64,000 nucleotides of DNA from Intestinimonas aquisgranensis (GCA_020687605.1 JAJEQY010000008.1:9585-73584), one strand, 5' to 3'. Counted from the first letter of the stretch, positions 8,156 through 16,800 are shown. Program-made: numbers and translations. The notes: generated by a model not told the origin, from the sequence alone.

Positions 8156-8728
8156 CTATTGGGACTGCTGACAGTCCCACTCTTTTTTTAGGATGGCATA
8201 CTGCACCGTGTTTTCATACCTGGGCGTACCGTCGGGATTGTTTACGAAGGAGATGAACTCCAAAAACAGGCCCTCCCGGCGCATCCCAAGTTTTTCACAC
8301 AGGTGCTGACTGGCAAGATTATAGTCCTCGGTATAGGCGTAAATGCGCCTTGCGCCCTTTTGGGAAAAGAGATAGTCAAAGAATGCCTGGGCCGCCTCGA
8401 AGGCGTACCCCTGGCCCTGGTAGGCCTCGTTCAGCATCCAGCAGGGGCTGAAGGTGTCCCGTGGGGCGTCCTCGCCTGCATGGGGCTCGCCCGCCTCCGG
8501 GTAGGCGTCGATCTCGCCGATCACCTTGCCGTCGTCCTTCAGAGTGATGGCGAAATAGTATTCCGTCTCGCCGAGCCGCTTTTTCATCTCCTCCCTGGCC
8601 TCGTCCAGAGAATGCAGTTTCATGCTGGCAAAGCAGTTGACCGCTGGCTCTTTCAGATATTCGTAAACATCCGCCGCGTCACCTTCTAAAAAGGGGCGCA
8701 GGATCAGCCTTTTTGTTTCAATAACCAT
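8156..8728 (-). CDS. GNAT-family N-acetyltransferase (RimJ/RimL-like)
   Basis: The 190-residue protein begins IETKRLILRPFLEGDAADVYEYL, the RimJ/RimL-type start. It has the acetyl-CoA-binding core EAYQGQGYAFEAAQAFFDYLF and the downstream SQHLCEKLGMRREG motif. It transfers acetyl from acetyl-CoA to an amino group; the substrate is not predictable. It heads a minus-strand unit with the DUF1801-like and DUF3795-like genes that ends at the terminator at 7365. Confidence 0.85.
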   Translation of the reverse strand: MVIETKRLILRPFLEGDAADVYEYLKEPAVNCFASMKLHSLDEAREEMKKRLGETEYYFAITLKDDGKVIGEIDAYPEAGEPHAGEDAPRDTFSPCWMLNEAYQGQGYAFEAAQAFFDYLFSQKGARRIYAYTEDYNLASQHLCEKLGMRREGLFLEFISFVNNPDGTPRYENTVQYAILKKEWDCQQSQ

Positions 8729-8799
8729 GCTCCGGCCTCCATAGAATTACGACAAGAGAGGAAAATTAATTATGAATATTATAGGGAGAAAATAAAGAA

Positions 8800-8833
8800 A
8801 AATCCCGCAAAATTAAACAATTTTGCGGGATTT
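8800..8833 (-). terminator. Terminator downstream of tRNA-Pro
   Basis: A 15-bp perfect stem (8800-8814 and 8819-8833, core AATCCCGCAAAATT) has a four-base loop and is followed on the minus strand by TTTTTCTTTATTTT. It starts directly after the encoded CCA of the tRNA. Confidence 0.8.
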
Positions 8834-8909
8834 TGGTCCGAGTGAGGTGACTTGAACACCCGACATCCTGCTCCCAAAGCAGGCGCGCTACCAACTGCGC
8901 TACACCCGG
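8834..8909 (-). tRNA. tRNA-Pro (anticodon UGG)
   Basis: The minus strand folds as a full cloverleaf: a 7-bp acceptor stem with one G-U pair, the D-arm GCGCAGTTGGTAGCGC, the anticodon arm CCTGCTTTGGGAGCAGG with anticodon TGG, and the T-arm GGGTGTTCAAGTCACC. Discriminator A lies at 8837 and CCA is encoded at 8836-8834. Such tRNA 3' ends are common integration sites, but I saw no integrase or att duplication next to it. The 8911-9250 stretch beside it holds no recognisable gene. Confidence 0.93.
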
Positions 8910-9247
8910 ATATAAAATGATTATAACTGTGGTCAAACATGTGGTCAAGGCCGTTTTTTGACCAACGACTTTGCCGAAATGGTTCCCGATTCTGGTAGTG
9001 TCCCAGCGGGTTGTGGGGTTTGGCTTTTTTCCTCATGGATGGTCCCGGTATGCTCCCAAATCAGATTCTGCCGCTATGGTAACAGGCAATTCTAAGGAAA
9101 GTATCAAGAAGAATTGGAAAATCTCCAGTCGGACTCTGAAGTTACTCCCTGCTGCCGCCCCCCCTGCGTAGTCATCACCCCGGCGGCTAAACGAGTTCTC
9201 TCCGGCGGTCCCTCTATTTGATAAGTTCGGATTTTTGAATATAAAAT

Positions 9248-9293
9248 CTATTGAAAAGTCATACTATATGCAGTATAATCCTATTGAAAAATC
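9248..9293 (+). promoter_or_regulatory. Sigma-A promoter with flanking direct repeats
   Basis: TTGAAA (9251-9256) and TATAAT (9274-9279) are 17 bases apart, placing the start near 9286. CTATTGAAAAGTC (9248-9260) and CTATTGAAAAATC (9281-9293) repeat around the -35 box and the start site, a layout typical of a repressor operator. This is the obvious promoter of the ATPase gene that follows. Confidence 0.6.
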
Positions 9294-9313
9294 CGTTCAT
9301 CAGGAGGTGCCGT

Positions 9314-10645
9314 ATGCTTTACCGAAAAATAGCCTCTCTGATCGAGGCACATCTGCAATCGGGCTCGAACAAGATCCTGCTCATTGACGGCGCACGTCAG
9401 GTGGGCAAGACCTACATCGTCCGCTATGTGGGACAGAAGCTGTTTGAGAACTACATCGAGATCAACCTGGTGGAGGACGCGCTGGGCGCCGGGCTGTTTG
9501 CCAACGTCCGGACGGTGGAGGACTTTTACCTGCAGGTGAGTATGCTCGCCGGCGACAGGATGAAGGAAAAGGAGAACACGCTGATTTTCCTGGATGAGAT
9601 CCAGGCCTATCCCCACCTGCTCACCATGCTCAAGTTTCTGGCTCAGGACGGCCGGTTCACCTATATCGCAAGCGGCTCGCTGCTGGGCGTCACGCTGGCG
9701 CAGACCCCCTCCATTCCCATGGGCAGCATCCGAAAGGTCCAGATGTTCCCCCTGGATTTTGAGGAGTTCCTGTATGCGAATGGGCTGAATGAATTTGCCA
9801 TCACCGCTATGCGCCGGAGGTTTGAGGCATTGGAGGCGCTGGACGAGGCGACGCACAACAAGGTAATGGATCTGTTCCGCAAGTATCTGCTGGTCGGCGG
9901 GCTGCCCGATGCGGTCAATACCTATCTGGCGGAGAAGAACATACAGACTGTGCGGGAGATCCAGCGGGAGATCCATGACTACTATGCCGCCGACGCCTCA
10001 AAATACGGCGAAGAGCGGAAGCTGATGATCCGGCGCATCTACGACCTCATCCCCTCCAATATGGAGAACAAGAAAAAGCGCGTGGTGGCCAAGAGCATCG
10101 AGGATAAGAAGGGAAAGACCTTCCGCGATTACAGCGACGAGTTTGAGTATCTGATCAGCGCCGGGATCGCCCTGCCCGTTCAGGCCATCTCCAATCCGGT
10201 TTTCCCGCTGATCGAGTCCGCAGGGAAAAACCTGCTCAAGCTCTATCTCAACGATGTGGGACTCCTGACGTGCCTTCTTTACGGGAACAATATCCGCGCC
10301 GTCCTGGATGATGAAAAGAGCATCAATCCGGGATCCGTCTATGAGACTGTCGTCGCCAGCGAACTGGCCGCCCATGGCTATAAGCTGTACTACTATGACA
10401 ACCGCAGCAAGGGCGAGGTCGATTACCTGATCGACGATTACAGCAGCCTTTCCGCCGTCCCCCTTGAGGTCAAGTCCGGCAAGGACTATACCGTACACAG
10501 CGCGCTCAACACCTTTGTCCAAAATGAGGACTACCATATCAAGAAGGCATTCGTACTGTCCAATGAGCGCAAGGTATCCAGCAAGGGGAAGATCACCTAT
10601 CTCCCGATCTACTATGTCATGTTCTTCTCCGCAGCCTCCGGCTGA
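9314..10645 (+). CDS. AAA-type ATPase with DUF4143 domain
   Basis: The 443-residue protein has an N-terminal P-loop domain (LIDGARQVGKTYIV) with Walker B LIFLDEIQAYPHLL and the sensor YIASGSLLG. A C-terminal DUF4143 region follows, with a PD-(D/E)XK-like pattern (GSVYETVVASELA, GEVDYLIDD, PLEVKSGKDY). These proteins are widespread in Firmicute and archaeal genomes, often in mobile or toxin-like contexts, with no firm role. ATG 9314 follows AGGAGGTGC. It stands alone between its own promoter and the terminator at 10715, so it behaves as an independent unit. Confidence 0.85.
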   Translation: MLYRKIASLIEAHLQSGSNKILLIDGARQVGKTYIVRYVGQKLFENYIEINLVEDALGAGLFANVRTVEDFYLQVSMLAGDRMKEKENTLIFLDEIQAYPHLLTMLKFLAQDGRFTYIASGSLLGVTLAQTPSIPMGSIRKVQMFPLDFEEFLYANGLNEFAITAMRRRFEALEALDEATHNKVMDLFRKYLLVGGLPDAVNTYLAEKNIQTVREIQREIHDYYAADASKYGEERKLMIRRIYDLIPSNMENKKKRVVAKSIEDKKGKTFRDYSDEFEYLISAGIALPVQAISNPVFPLIESAGKNLLKLYLNDVGLLTCLLYGNNIRAVLDDEKSINPGSVYETVVASELAAHGYKLYYYDNRSKGEVDYLIDDYSSLSAVPLEVKSGKDYTVHSALNTFVQNEDYHIKKAFVLSNERKVSSKGKITYLPIYYVMFFSAASG

Positions 10646-10714
10646 GGTATTTTCTCTGATTCTGCCGCCAAGCCGCCAAACTCTTCCCATCGCAGTCCTG
10701 CAAAACAAAAAAAT

Positions 10715-10750
10715 GCGGGGGAGCTGCGCCATCCGGCACAGCTCCCCCGC
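10715..10750. terminator. Bidirectional terminator between convergent genes
   Basis: Arms GCGGGGGAGCTG (10715-10726) and CAGCTCCCCCGC (10739-10750) form a 12-bp stem. T-rich runs follow on both strands (TCTTTTCTTC on plus, ATTTTTTTGTTTT on minus). It separates the ATPase from the convergent ABC permease gene. Confidence 0.85.
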
Positions 10751-10777
10751 TCTTTTCTTCGGTGATACGCTCCTATA

Positions 10778-12349
10778 TTACGTCCGCAGCCGGAAGGTCA
10801 AGGGCGCGAACTTGTAGACCAGGATGCTGGCCACGATGGAGTATGCCACGCAGAAGGCGATGCACATCGCGCCGAACATAAGGATGGGCATACGGACGTT
10901 GATCATGGCGTAGCACACCACATAGGTGAGGACCATCACGATGCGGTAGGTCCCGCTCTTCATCTCCGTGCCGGCCGTGTAGGGCTGCAGCAGGTAGTAG
11001 ACGGTCAGGTAGTGGATGGAGAAGAAGGCGCTCATGGCGAGGATCGTGACCACCAGCACCACATAATTGAGGGGGTTGTCCGTCCCGCCGGAGACATAGA
11101 GGATCAGCGCCAGGCCGCACCCGATTACCAGCGCCGGCACGGCATTGACCTTGATGATCTCCCGCAGCCGGATGCGAAACAGCCTGAGCACAAACCCCGG
11201 ACGCTTGTAGAAGGAGTAGGTCAGAAGGCTGTGGTCGCAGTTCATGAACAGGGCCTGGGTAAAGCCGGTGCCCCGGTTGATGAGATACATGATGAAGGCA
11301 AAGTACGGCAGCCACGTCATGACCATCTCGTTGATGTCCGCCTTGGTGCCGGGCTGGATCACCATGAGAAGCACTGCGCCGCAGCAGAGAAACAGGCAGA
11401 CATAGGCGATGCGCAGGGCGGATTTCCACAAAATCTTCCGGTGCCGCTTGACGAACAGGTCGTTGAGGAACTCGAAGCCCTTCTTTTGGCTGGTGATGGA
11501 GGTGTCGGCGGATATGTTCTTCTCATTGGCCGTCTTGACCGCCGCTCTGGCCTTGTCCATCTGGCCCGGGATCTGGGCCAGCAGCTCCTGGTTCATCTCC
11601 CGGTAGTAGCGGAAGCTCACCACCCGCCTAAGGCTCAGGAGCCCCAGCGGGATCCAGACCAGGAACAGCGCCGCCGAGGCCCAGAGGGGCAGGACGAAGC
11701 CCACGGCGGGCGGCACATAGGCCAGGGCCAGCAGGAGCGCCGTCAGCAGCCAGGCTATCTTCTGGAGGTTATTCTCATTGCGGACATAGCCGTGCTTCTC
11801 ATAGTCCCGCAGGGAGTCGGCGGCCACCGCCACCTTCGCGCCGGCGATGCAGACAGGGATCAGCAGGCACAGCCACAGCGGCACGCCCCGGTCCAGGCCA
11901 AAGAGGATGGTGAAAGGCAGGAACCCCACCACGACCTTCCCCAGCGCGTACCCGTAGTTAGACAGGGTGTAGGACCGGGCATTCATCCGCAGAAGGATCA
12001 TGGCGTAGTACTTGTCCCGGGTGGGGTTGAAGAGGCTGGTGTTCATATACGAGCCGATCAGCGTCAGGAACAGCAGGATGTGCAGGAACCCGAGGCCCGC
12101 CGGCGTCCGCTCGTAGAGGAGCCCCACGCCGCAGACCATGGTGAGAAAGTAGAGGAACTTCCCCAGGAAGATGGACACGATCTCCCACAGCACCGAGAGG
12201 ACGTTGGCGAAGATCTTCAGCCCCCGCACTTGATAAAGCCGGTCGGGCAGCACCCGTTTCAAAAGAGGGATCTGCTTGAGGGAGTGCAGGATGCCGTTGA
12301 CCCGGTATGTATTTTTCAGGGCGAATGAGATGCGCAGTGTTTTAAGCAT
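10778..12349 (-). CDS. ABC exporter permease
   Basis: The 523-residue integral membrane protein has about 12 hydrophobic segments in two halves, with a soluble loop in the middle (about 255-305). It lies directly behind the ATP-binding gene and overlaps it by 8 bases, so the two make one transporter. The two-gene organisation (ATPase plus large permease, no binding protein) fits export of a peptide, lipid or drug, but the substrate cannot be read from sequence. SYMNTSLFNPTRDKYYAMIL is a recurring motif in such Clostridial permeases. Confidence 0.8.
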   Translation of the reverse strand: MLKTLRISFALKNTYRVNGILHSLKQIPLLKRVLPDRLYQVRGLKIFANVLSVLWEIVSIFLGKFLYFLTMVCGVGLLYERTPAGLGFLHILLFLTLIGSYMNTSLFNPTRDKYYAMILLRMNARSYTLSNYGYALGKVVVGFLPFTILFGLDRGVPLWLCLLIPVCIAGAKVAVAADSLRDYEKHGYVRNENNLQKIAWLLTALLLALAYVPPAVGFVLPLWASAALFLVWIPLGLLSLRRVVSFRYYREMNQELLAQIPGQMDKARAAVKTANEKNISADTSITSQKKGFEFLNDLFVKRHRKILWKSALRIAYVCLFLCCGAVLLMVIQPGTKADINEMVMTWLPYFAFIMYLINRGTGFTQALFMNCDHSLLTYSFYKRPGFVLRLFRIRLREIIKVNAVPALVIGCGLALILYVSGGTDNPLNYVVLVVTILAMSAFFSIHYLTVYYLLQPYTAGTEMKSGTYRIVMVLTYVVCYAMINVRMPILMFGAMCIAFCVAYSIVASILVYKFAPLTFRLRT

Positions 12350-13049
12350 GGCTCTCCTCTTTCAGCGCCGCGATGATCTTCTCCTTGAAGGCGTGGTCGT
12401 CCAGGTTGGACTTCTCCACCACCTCCAGCTCCCCGTGGCTGAGCAGCACGATCTCGTCGCACAGATCCAGGGCCAGGTCCAGGATGTGGGTGGAGAAAAT
12501 GGTGATCCGCCCGTCCTTCAGGGACCGGAGCAGGTTCTTCATCTCCTCGGCCACCACCACGTCCAGGCTGGTCAGCGGCTCGTCCAGGAGCAGGATGTTG
12601 GGCTGGGCGATGATGTTGACCAGCATCTGCATCTTGTTCTTCATGCCGTGGGAGTAGTCCTTCAGGAGCTTGTCCCGGTCCTCCGGGGCGATGCTCATTT
12701 CCGCAAAGTATTCATCCAGGGGTTTGGGATCCCGGATGGAGTCAGAATTGATGTCCACAAAGAACTTGAGGAACTCCCGGCCGGTGAGGAACTCCGGCAC
12801 CGTGGGCGTGGAGAGGACATACCCGATGTCCTCCGCCGCCACCTCCCGGCGCACGCCGTTTTCCTCCAGGCAGAAGCTGCCGCTGTCGGCCTTGATGTCC
12901 CGGTTCAGGCAGTTGAAGAGCGTCGTCTTACCGGCTCCGTTTCGGCCTAATAGGCCGTAGATCCTCCCCTCCTCAAAGGTAAAGTCGATGTCTCGCAGCA
13001 CCTCCTTCTGCTCAAAGCGCTTGGACAGGTGCTCAATGATAAATTTCAT
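12342..13049 (-). CDS. ABC transporter ATP-binding protein
   Basis: The 235-residue protein has Walker A (LGRNGAGKTTLF), the signature motif region (KDYSHGMKNKMQML, a variant of LSGGQ) and Walker B with catalytic Glu (ILLLDEPLTSLDV), followed by the switch His in STHILD. It is a BcrA/CcmA-type exporter ATPase. ATG 13049 (MKFIIEHL) has AAGGAG in front; the upstream ATG at 13094 would overlap the preceding small gene. It forms a transporter with the permease that overlaps its 3' end. Confidence 0.9.
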   Translation of the reverse strand: MKFIIEHLSKRFEQKEVLRDIDFTFEEGRIYGLLGRNGAGKTTLFNCLNRDIKADSGSFCLEENGVRREVAAEDIGYVLSTPTVPEFLTGREFLKFFVDINSDSIRDPKPLDEYFAEMSIAPEDRDKLLKDYSHGMKNKMQMLVNIIAQPNILLLDEPLTSLDVVVAEEMKNLLRSLKDGRITIFSTHILDLALDLCDEIVLLSHGELEVVEKSNLDDHAFKEKIIAALKEESHA

Positions 13050-13090
13050 GGGTTGCTCCTTATTTTGTTGCATCGTTTCCAAACGGCCTC

Positions 13091-13261
13091 TCACTGGATG
13101 CGAAAGCCGTTGGAGGTCTTCTGGAACACATACGCCAGCATGGCGTCGTGGTCGGGGAACGCCACCGGCTCAAACCCCTCCTCCGGATGGAAGGACACCA
13201 CTTGGTCCGTCCAGTTGATCCAGAGCAGCTGGGGCGCCTGGGCGCCCGCGTCGTCATCCAT
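13091..13261 (-). CDS. Small conserved acidic/aromatic protein (56 aa)
   Basis: A 56-codon frame starts at ATG 13261 behind AAGGAGAGGG and ends with TGA at 13091. It reads MDDDAGAQAPQLLWINWTDQ, then VVSFHPEEGFEPVAF and a C-terminal FQKTSNGFRIQ. The composition and the phrase LLWINWTDQVVSFHPEEGFE look like a real globular mini-protein. The opposite and shifted frames give only arginine-rich noise. Its function is unknown; its position just before the ABC genes suggests co-transcription. Confidence 0.6.
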   Translation of the reverse strand: MDDDAGAQAPQLLWINWTDQVVSFHPEEGFEPVAFPDHDAMLAYVFQKTSNGFRIQ

Positions 13262-13315
13262 ACTCGTCCCTCTCCTTATCCTCTCTCGGTCCCAATTCCG
13301 CTTTCCGATTTTACT

Positions 13316-14257
13316 CTACATGGGCACACTGCTGACCAGGCCCTCGATCTCCTGCCGCAGTCCGGCCCGCTCCCGCTCTGCCTGGTCCGTCATCTGCCCC
13401 AGGCGGTCCAGGACGGCGCAGATCTGCGCCCGGGTGTCCTCCACCTGGGCCTGGGCCTGATTGATCCGGTCCAGCACCGCCCAGTCGGCGAAGATACCGT
13501 CGAACACATAGTCGGCAAAGCGGAGGAAGCCGTCGATATTGACATGGAAATCGGCGCTGATGGTCACGTCGGCCAGTTCCGTCCGGAAGGCGCGCAGCTG
13601 CGACTGCAGGTACTCCACCGCCGCCTGTGCCTCATCCAGCTTGCTGTGCTTGGCCAGGTCGGCGATGAGCCCACCGCCGATCAGGTCCCAGGTGCCCCAG
13701 CCCTCCGCGCTGCTCAGGCTCTCCAGGATCCCATCGGCCGTCGCCAGGGCGCTCTGCCCGGCGGCGGACGCCTCCCCCAGCTCACGCTCCTGGCTCTCTA
13801 AGTAGGCCTCGCGCTCCTCCATGCGGAGGATCTGTTCCGCGGTCGCGCCGCCGGCGGCCTTGACCGCCTGGGTCTTCTCCCGGAGCAGCGCGGCGTACCG
13901 CTCCTCGCAGCCGTCCAACTCCTCCAGCTCCGCATGGCACCGGGCCAGATCCTCCTCCGAGCCGGCCAGCTCCCGGGCCGCCGCGTCATACCGCACCCGG
14001 GCGGCGTAGGCCTCCTGCCGCTCCTGCGTCAGCTTTTCGTCCATCTTCCCTACCACGTTGTAGAAGAAGGCGGCCAGGCTCCGGCCCTCCAGCCGGTCCA
14101 CATCCGCCTGCTCCTCCCGCATGGCCTCTTTCAGCTCCTCCGCCCTGGCGGCGTAGGTATCCCGCTGGCGCCGCAGCTCCGCGGCCGAGGCCTCCAGTTT
14201 CCGCTTGCGGGCGCACTGGGCGAGCAGCTCCTTCAGCTGCTGGTCATAGCCGTTCAT
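13316..14257 (-). CDS. Coiled-coil protein, function unknown
   Basis: The 313-residue protein is mostly long charged helices with heptad-like patterns (residues 20-75, 95-180, 270-310), broken by a glycine-rich GWGTWDLIGGGLIADLAKH segment at about 185-203 and an FHVNIDGFLRFADYVFDG segment. There is no signal peptide or membrane span. The acidic Ala/Glu/Arg-rich helices resemble bacterial scaffolding or phage-shock-like proteins, but I do not recognise the family. AGGAGCG lies before ATG 14257. Confidence 0.7.
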   Translation of the reverse strand: MNGYDQQLKELLAQCARKRKLEASAAELRRQRDTYAARAEELKEAMREEQADVDRLEGRSLAAFFYNVVGKMDEKLTQERQEAYAARVRYDAAARELAGSEEDLARCHAELEELDGCEERYAALLREKTQAVKAAGGATAEQILRMEEREAYLESQERELGEASAAGQSALATADGILESLSSAEGWGTWDLIGGGLIADLAKHSKLDEAQAAVEYLQSQLRAFRTELADVTISADFHVNIDGFLRFADYVFDGIFADWAVLDRINQAQAQVEDTRAQICAVLDRLGQMTDQAERERAGLRQEIEGLVSSVPM

Positions 14258-14305
14258 CTCTTTTCGCTCCTTTCCCTTCCCAAGGCATCAATTCTCTCTG
14301 CAAAA

Positions 14306-14333
14306 GAGGGCTTCACCCAGCAGTGAAGCCCTC
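14306..14333 (-). terminator. Hairpin between small ORF and coiled-coil gene
   Basis: GAGGGCTTCAC and its exact complement (14306-14316, 14323-14333) form an 11-bp stem followed on the minus strand by TTTTGC. It is a likely terminator or attenuator after the small gene at 14368. Confidence 0.5.
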
Positions 14334-14367
14334 AGCCGACGCCAGATCGGGATGGGAGCCCAACCCT

Positions 14368-14478
14368 TCAGGCGGATCTCTTTAAGGTCACCTGGACGCC
14401 CAGTGTCTGGGCGTAAGCGGGATTTTTTCGGAGGTACTCCATCAGGCGGATCGCCAGGAGTCTCGTTTTGGGATCCAT
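14368..14478 (-). CDS. Small conserved protein (36 aa)
   Basis: A 36-codon frame, ATG 14478 to TGA 14368, reads TRLLAIRLMEYLRKNPAYAQ and ends GVQVTLKRSA. Short proteins with this LLAIRLMEyLrkNPaYA helix recur in Clostridia beside regulators, with unknown role. GAGGTG lies six bases before the ATG. The longer frame on the same bases gives a proline/arginine-rich peptide and is a shadow. Confidence 0.5.
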   Translation of the reverse strand: MDPKTRLLAIRLMEYLRKNPAYAQTLGVQVTLKRSA

Positions 14479-14621
14479 CGCCGTCACCTCGCTGCGCAAA
14501 CTTCACAGGAGCGTATGCTCTCTCTGCTTACCCGTATTCTACCATCCCGCACCAGCGGCTTCCAGCATCGGTTTGGCAAATTAGGCCCCTCTATTTCCAC
14601 TGCCGCGGCAAAATACCCGGT

Positions 14622-15146
14622 TCAATCCCGCTCCGCACGCCGGCGCTCATATTCCTCATACCGTTCAGCGTCAATGGCGCCGGTGGCCAGCATCCGCTCC
14701 GACCACAGCTGCAGCGTCTCTACCGCGATGGAGATGCGCTCCAGCTCCTCCCGGATGCGGATGAAGTCCTCCAGCTCGTCGTCGCTGATGACGCCGTCGG
14801 CGGTGATCTCGATCAGCCGGTCCTTGCGCCGGTTCATGGAGTTGAGGGATGCCAGCATTTCCAGGACGATCTGGGAGAGGTCCTTGATCTTCACCTCCGG
14901 TACATACTCCTGCCCGATGGGGCACTGATTGGCGCAGTAGTAGTTGCAAAGGCCCGGCTGCTTGTACTTCTCCGCCATGGTCAGCACCTCGTCCGGGTGG
15001 GGCAGGGACCGCTCGTTCTCGATCTTCTCGATGCGCTCGGGCGGAATGGACTCCAGCAGCTCGCCGGCGGCCTCCCGGGTCAGGTGCATGGCCTCCCGGG
15101 TGGTCTGATAGATGTTCTTATTCTCTCTCGTGGATGCTCTCCCCAT
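14622..15146 (-). CDS. XRE-like helix-turn-helix protein
   Basis: The 174-residue protein starts at ATG 15146. It has an N-terminal HTH-like region (IYQTTREAMHLTREAAGELL, ERIEKIENERSLPHPDEVL) and a cysteine pair in GLCNYYCANQCPIG. A long C-terminal acidic coiled coil follows (residues 95-174). Proteins of this type are small regulators of unknown target. An upstream ATG at 15275 would add 43 residues of low-quality sequence. Confidence 0.65.
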   Translation of the reverse strand: MGRASTRENKNIYQTTREAMHLTREAAGELLESIPPERIEKIENERSLPHPDEVLTMAEKYKQPGLCNYYCANQCPIGQEYVPEVKIKDLSQIVLEMLASLNSMNRRKDRLIEITADGVISDDELEDFIRIREELERISIAVETLQLWSERMLATGAIDAERYEEYERRRAERD

Positions 15147-15464
15147 GGCCGAAACCTCACAAACACAAAATCTAAGTGCCATTATAGGTGGTTCCGGCCG
15201 GAAAAGCAATTCCCATTTCTCACCGTCCCTTTTCAAGATAAGTAGTGATGGCCCAAACTCCGTCGGTTTCACCAAACAGCAAGCATTCCCTTTGGGCAGG
15301 CAGGACTATCATTCAGAACTGGATGGTAGTCCTATTGCTATATACTGCAGTGATAACAATATGGTATTATTGGATAGAAAAAAGTTTGAAAAAATGTGTG
15401 AGATTTGAGTTCAAAAGTTGTGTATATAGGTGAAAAGGTAAATAAGGAAGCGAGGTGAAAACCG
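15147..15464. other. Divergent intergenic region before the sigma gene
   Basis: This 318-base stretch lies between a minus-strand HTH gene and a plus-strand ECF sigma gene. It turns AT-rich after 15320. Several TTG...TATA-like combinations occur (for example around 15333-15375), but none has an unambiguous spacing, so no promoter is assigned. No ORF there looks coding. Confidence 0.4.
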
Positions 15465-16025
15465 ATGGATGATGCACAGATAGTCCAATTATACTGGGAT
15501 AGAAACGAGCAGGCCATCCATGCCACATCTGACAAGTACGGGAACTACTGTACCTCGATTGCTATGAACATACTGGGCAATCAGGAAGATGCCGAGGAAT
15601 GCGTCAACGATACCTACTTAAACGCATGGAACGCCATGCCGCCCCACAGGCCAAGCATTCTGCCCACATTCCTTGGAAAAATTACAAGAAACCTGTCGTT
15701 TAACAGGTATAAATACAATACCGCCGATAAACGGGGCAGTGGAGAATTGCCGGTGGTTCTGGCGGAACTTTCTGACTTGGTATCTGGCCAGGATGATGTG
15801 GACCAGGCTTTTGACCAAAAGGAACTCACGAAAGCCATTGATACATTTTTGGATCGTCTATCACCAAAGAAAAGAAGCATCTTTGTCAGCCGATACTGGT
15901 ACACCGACAGCATTTCAGAAATTGCCGTCCGGCACAATATGAGTGATGGAGCTGTATCCATGACCCTGAACCGCATCCGCCTGAAGCTGCACAACTACCT
16001 TTTGGAAAGGGGCTTTGAACTATGA
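15465..16025 (+). CDS. RNA polymerase sigma factor, ECF type
   Basis: The 186-residue protein has sigma region 2 (EDAEECVNDTYLNAWNAMPP, then FLGKITRNLSFNRYK) and region 4 (LSPKKRSIFVSRYWYTDSIS, then NMSDGAVSMTLNRIRLKL). ECF factors guide RNA polymerase to promoters of stress or envelope functions. The start follows GAGGTGAAAACCG. The stop overlaps the ATG of the next gene (ATGA), which encodes a membrane protein likely to be its anti-sigma. Confidence 0.88.
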   Translation: MDDAQIVQLYWDRNEQAIHATSDKYGNYCTSIAMNILGNQEDAEECVNDTYLNAWNAMPPHRPSILPTFLGKITRNLSFNRYKYNTADKRGSGELPVVLAELSDLVSGQDDVDQAFDQKELTKAIDTFLDRLSPKKRSIFVSRYWYTDSISEIAVRHNMSDGAVSMTLNRIRLKLHNYLLERGFEL

Positions 16026-16786
16026 CGAATGAAAAACTGTATGAAGTCCTCGGTGACATCAATGAGAATCATATCAACGAGGCAAGGGCATATCACAAAG
16101 CAAAGAAGCCCGGCTGGGTAAAGTGGGGAGCTATTGCGGCTTGTTTGTGCTTGATGGTACCATTAACCGCATTTGCTATTGATACAATTCAATATAATGC
16201 GGCAGTCGATTATCTGAATTCCCTCGGTATTCCTGTTGAAGATTTGGGCGACTACTCTCGCAAAGAAATAAAAGAAGCAGTAAAAACCATCGATGCTGGA
16301 GAAAGTAGTCCATTAACCGAAGAAATCCTTAACCTATTGCCAGGTAACGAAGAGCAGATTGACGTGCCGACACAAGTAACATCTGAACAGATAAGAGAAT
16401 TAGAGCCAGCTATGACAAGAGAAGAAGTCCTTTCCCTTTTGGGCAATACACAAGATATTGGTTCTGGCATCTATATTTATGTTTATGAAGTAGACGGAGA
16501 ATATTTGTTGCACATTCCATTTGCAAGTGATGGTGCTCAGTTAGGTGTTACAGGCGAAGATTTATTAAAGGCATTGACCCCTATTTCTGGGGATATAGGT
16601 TCTAATGGAACCATTGAATTTAATGGACAGTCATTTAGCAAATCTGACTTGACCGAAGAAACTCTTGAATGGCTTGAATGGTATAATTCCTTGTCGCCAG
16701 AAGAACAACTTGCTGTTAGTTCAATCCCTGCCGACCTATATACCGATGACGGTGCAGGAACACTTGATTCAAACGCAGAAGAATAA
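16022..16786 (+). CDS. Membrane-anchored protein, probable anti-sigma-like partner
   Basis: The 254-residue protein has a short cytoplasmic N-terminus (residues 1-32), a single transmembrane segment (about 36-55, AAIACL...FAI type) and a large extracytoplasmic domain. This is the layout of Clostridial anti-sigma or sigma-regulated membrane proteins encoded after ECF factors. The extracellular part shows no family I can name. Four-base overlap with the sigma gene argues for coordinated production. Confidence 0.65.
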   Translation: MTNEKLYEVLGDINENHINEARAYHKAKKPGWVKWGAIAACLCLMVPLTAFAIDTIQYNAAVDYLNSLGIPVEDLGDYSRKEIKEAVKTIDAGESSPLTEEILNLLPGNEEQIDVPTQVTSEQIRELEPAMTREEVLSLLGNTQDIGSGIYIYVYEVDGEYLLHIPFASDGAQLGVTGEDLLKALTPISGDIGSNGTIEFNGQSFSKSDLTEETLEWLEWYNSLSPEEQLAVSSIPADLYTDDGAGTLDSNAEE

Positions 16787-16800
16787 CTTTGTTTCCCCAC

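Noticed and set aside
8941..9250. Possible integrase remnant next to tRNA-Pro
   Set aside because: None of the frames shows a recombinase motif, and I could not find a duplicated tRNA 3' end. The stretch is left as non-coding.
11012..12328. 438-aa plus-strand frame opposite the ABC permease
   Set aside because: His/Gln/Glu-rich low-complexity translation typical of a GC-rich antisense frame. The permease on the minus strand explains the sequence.
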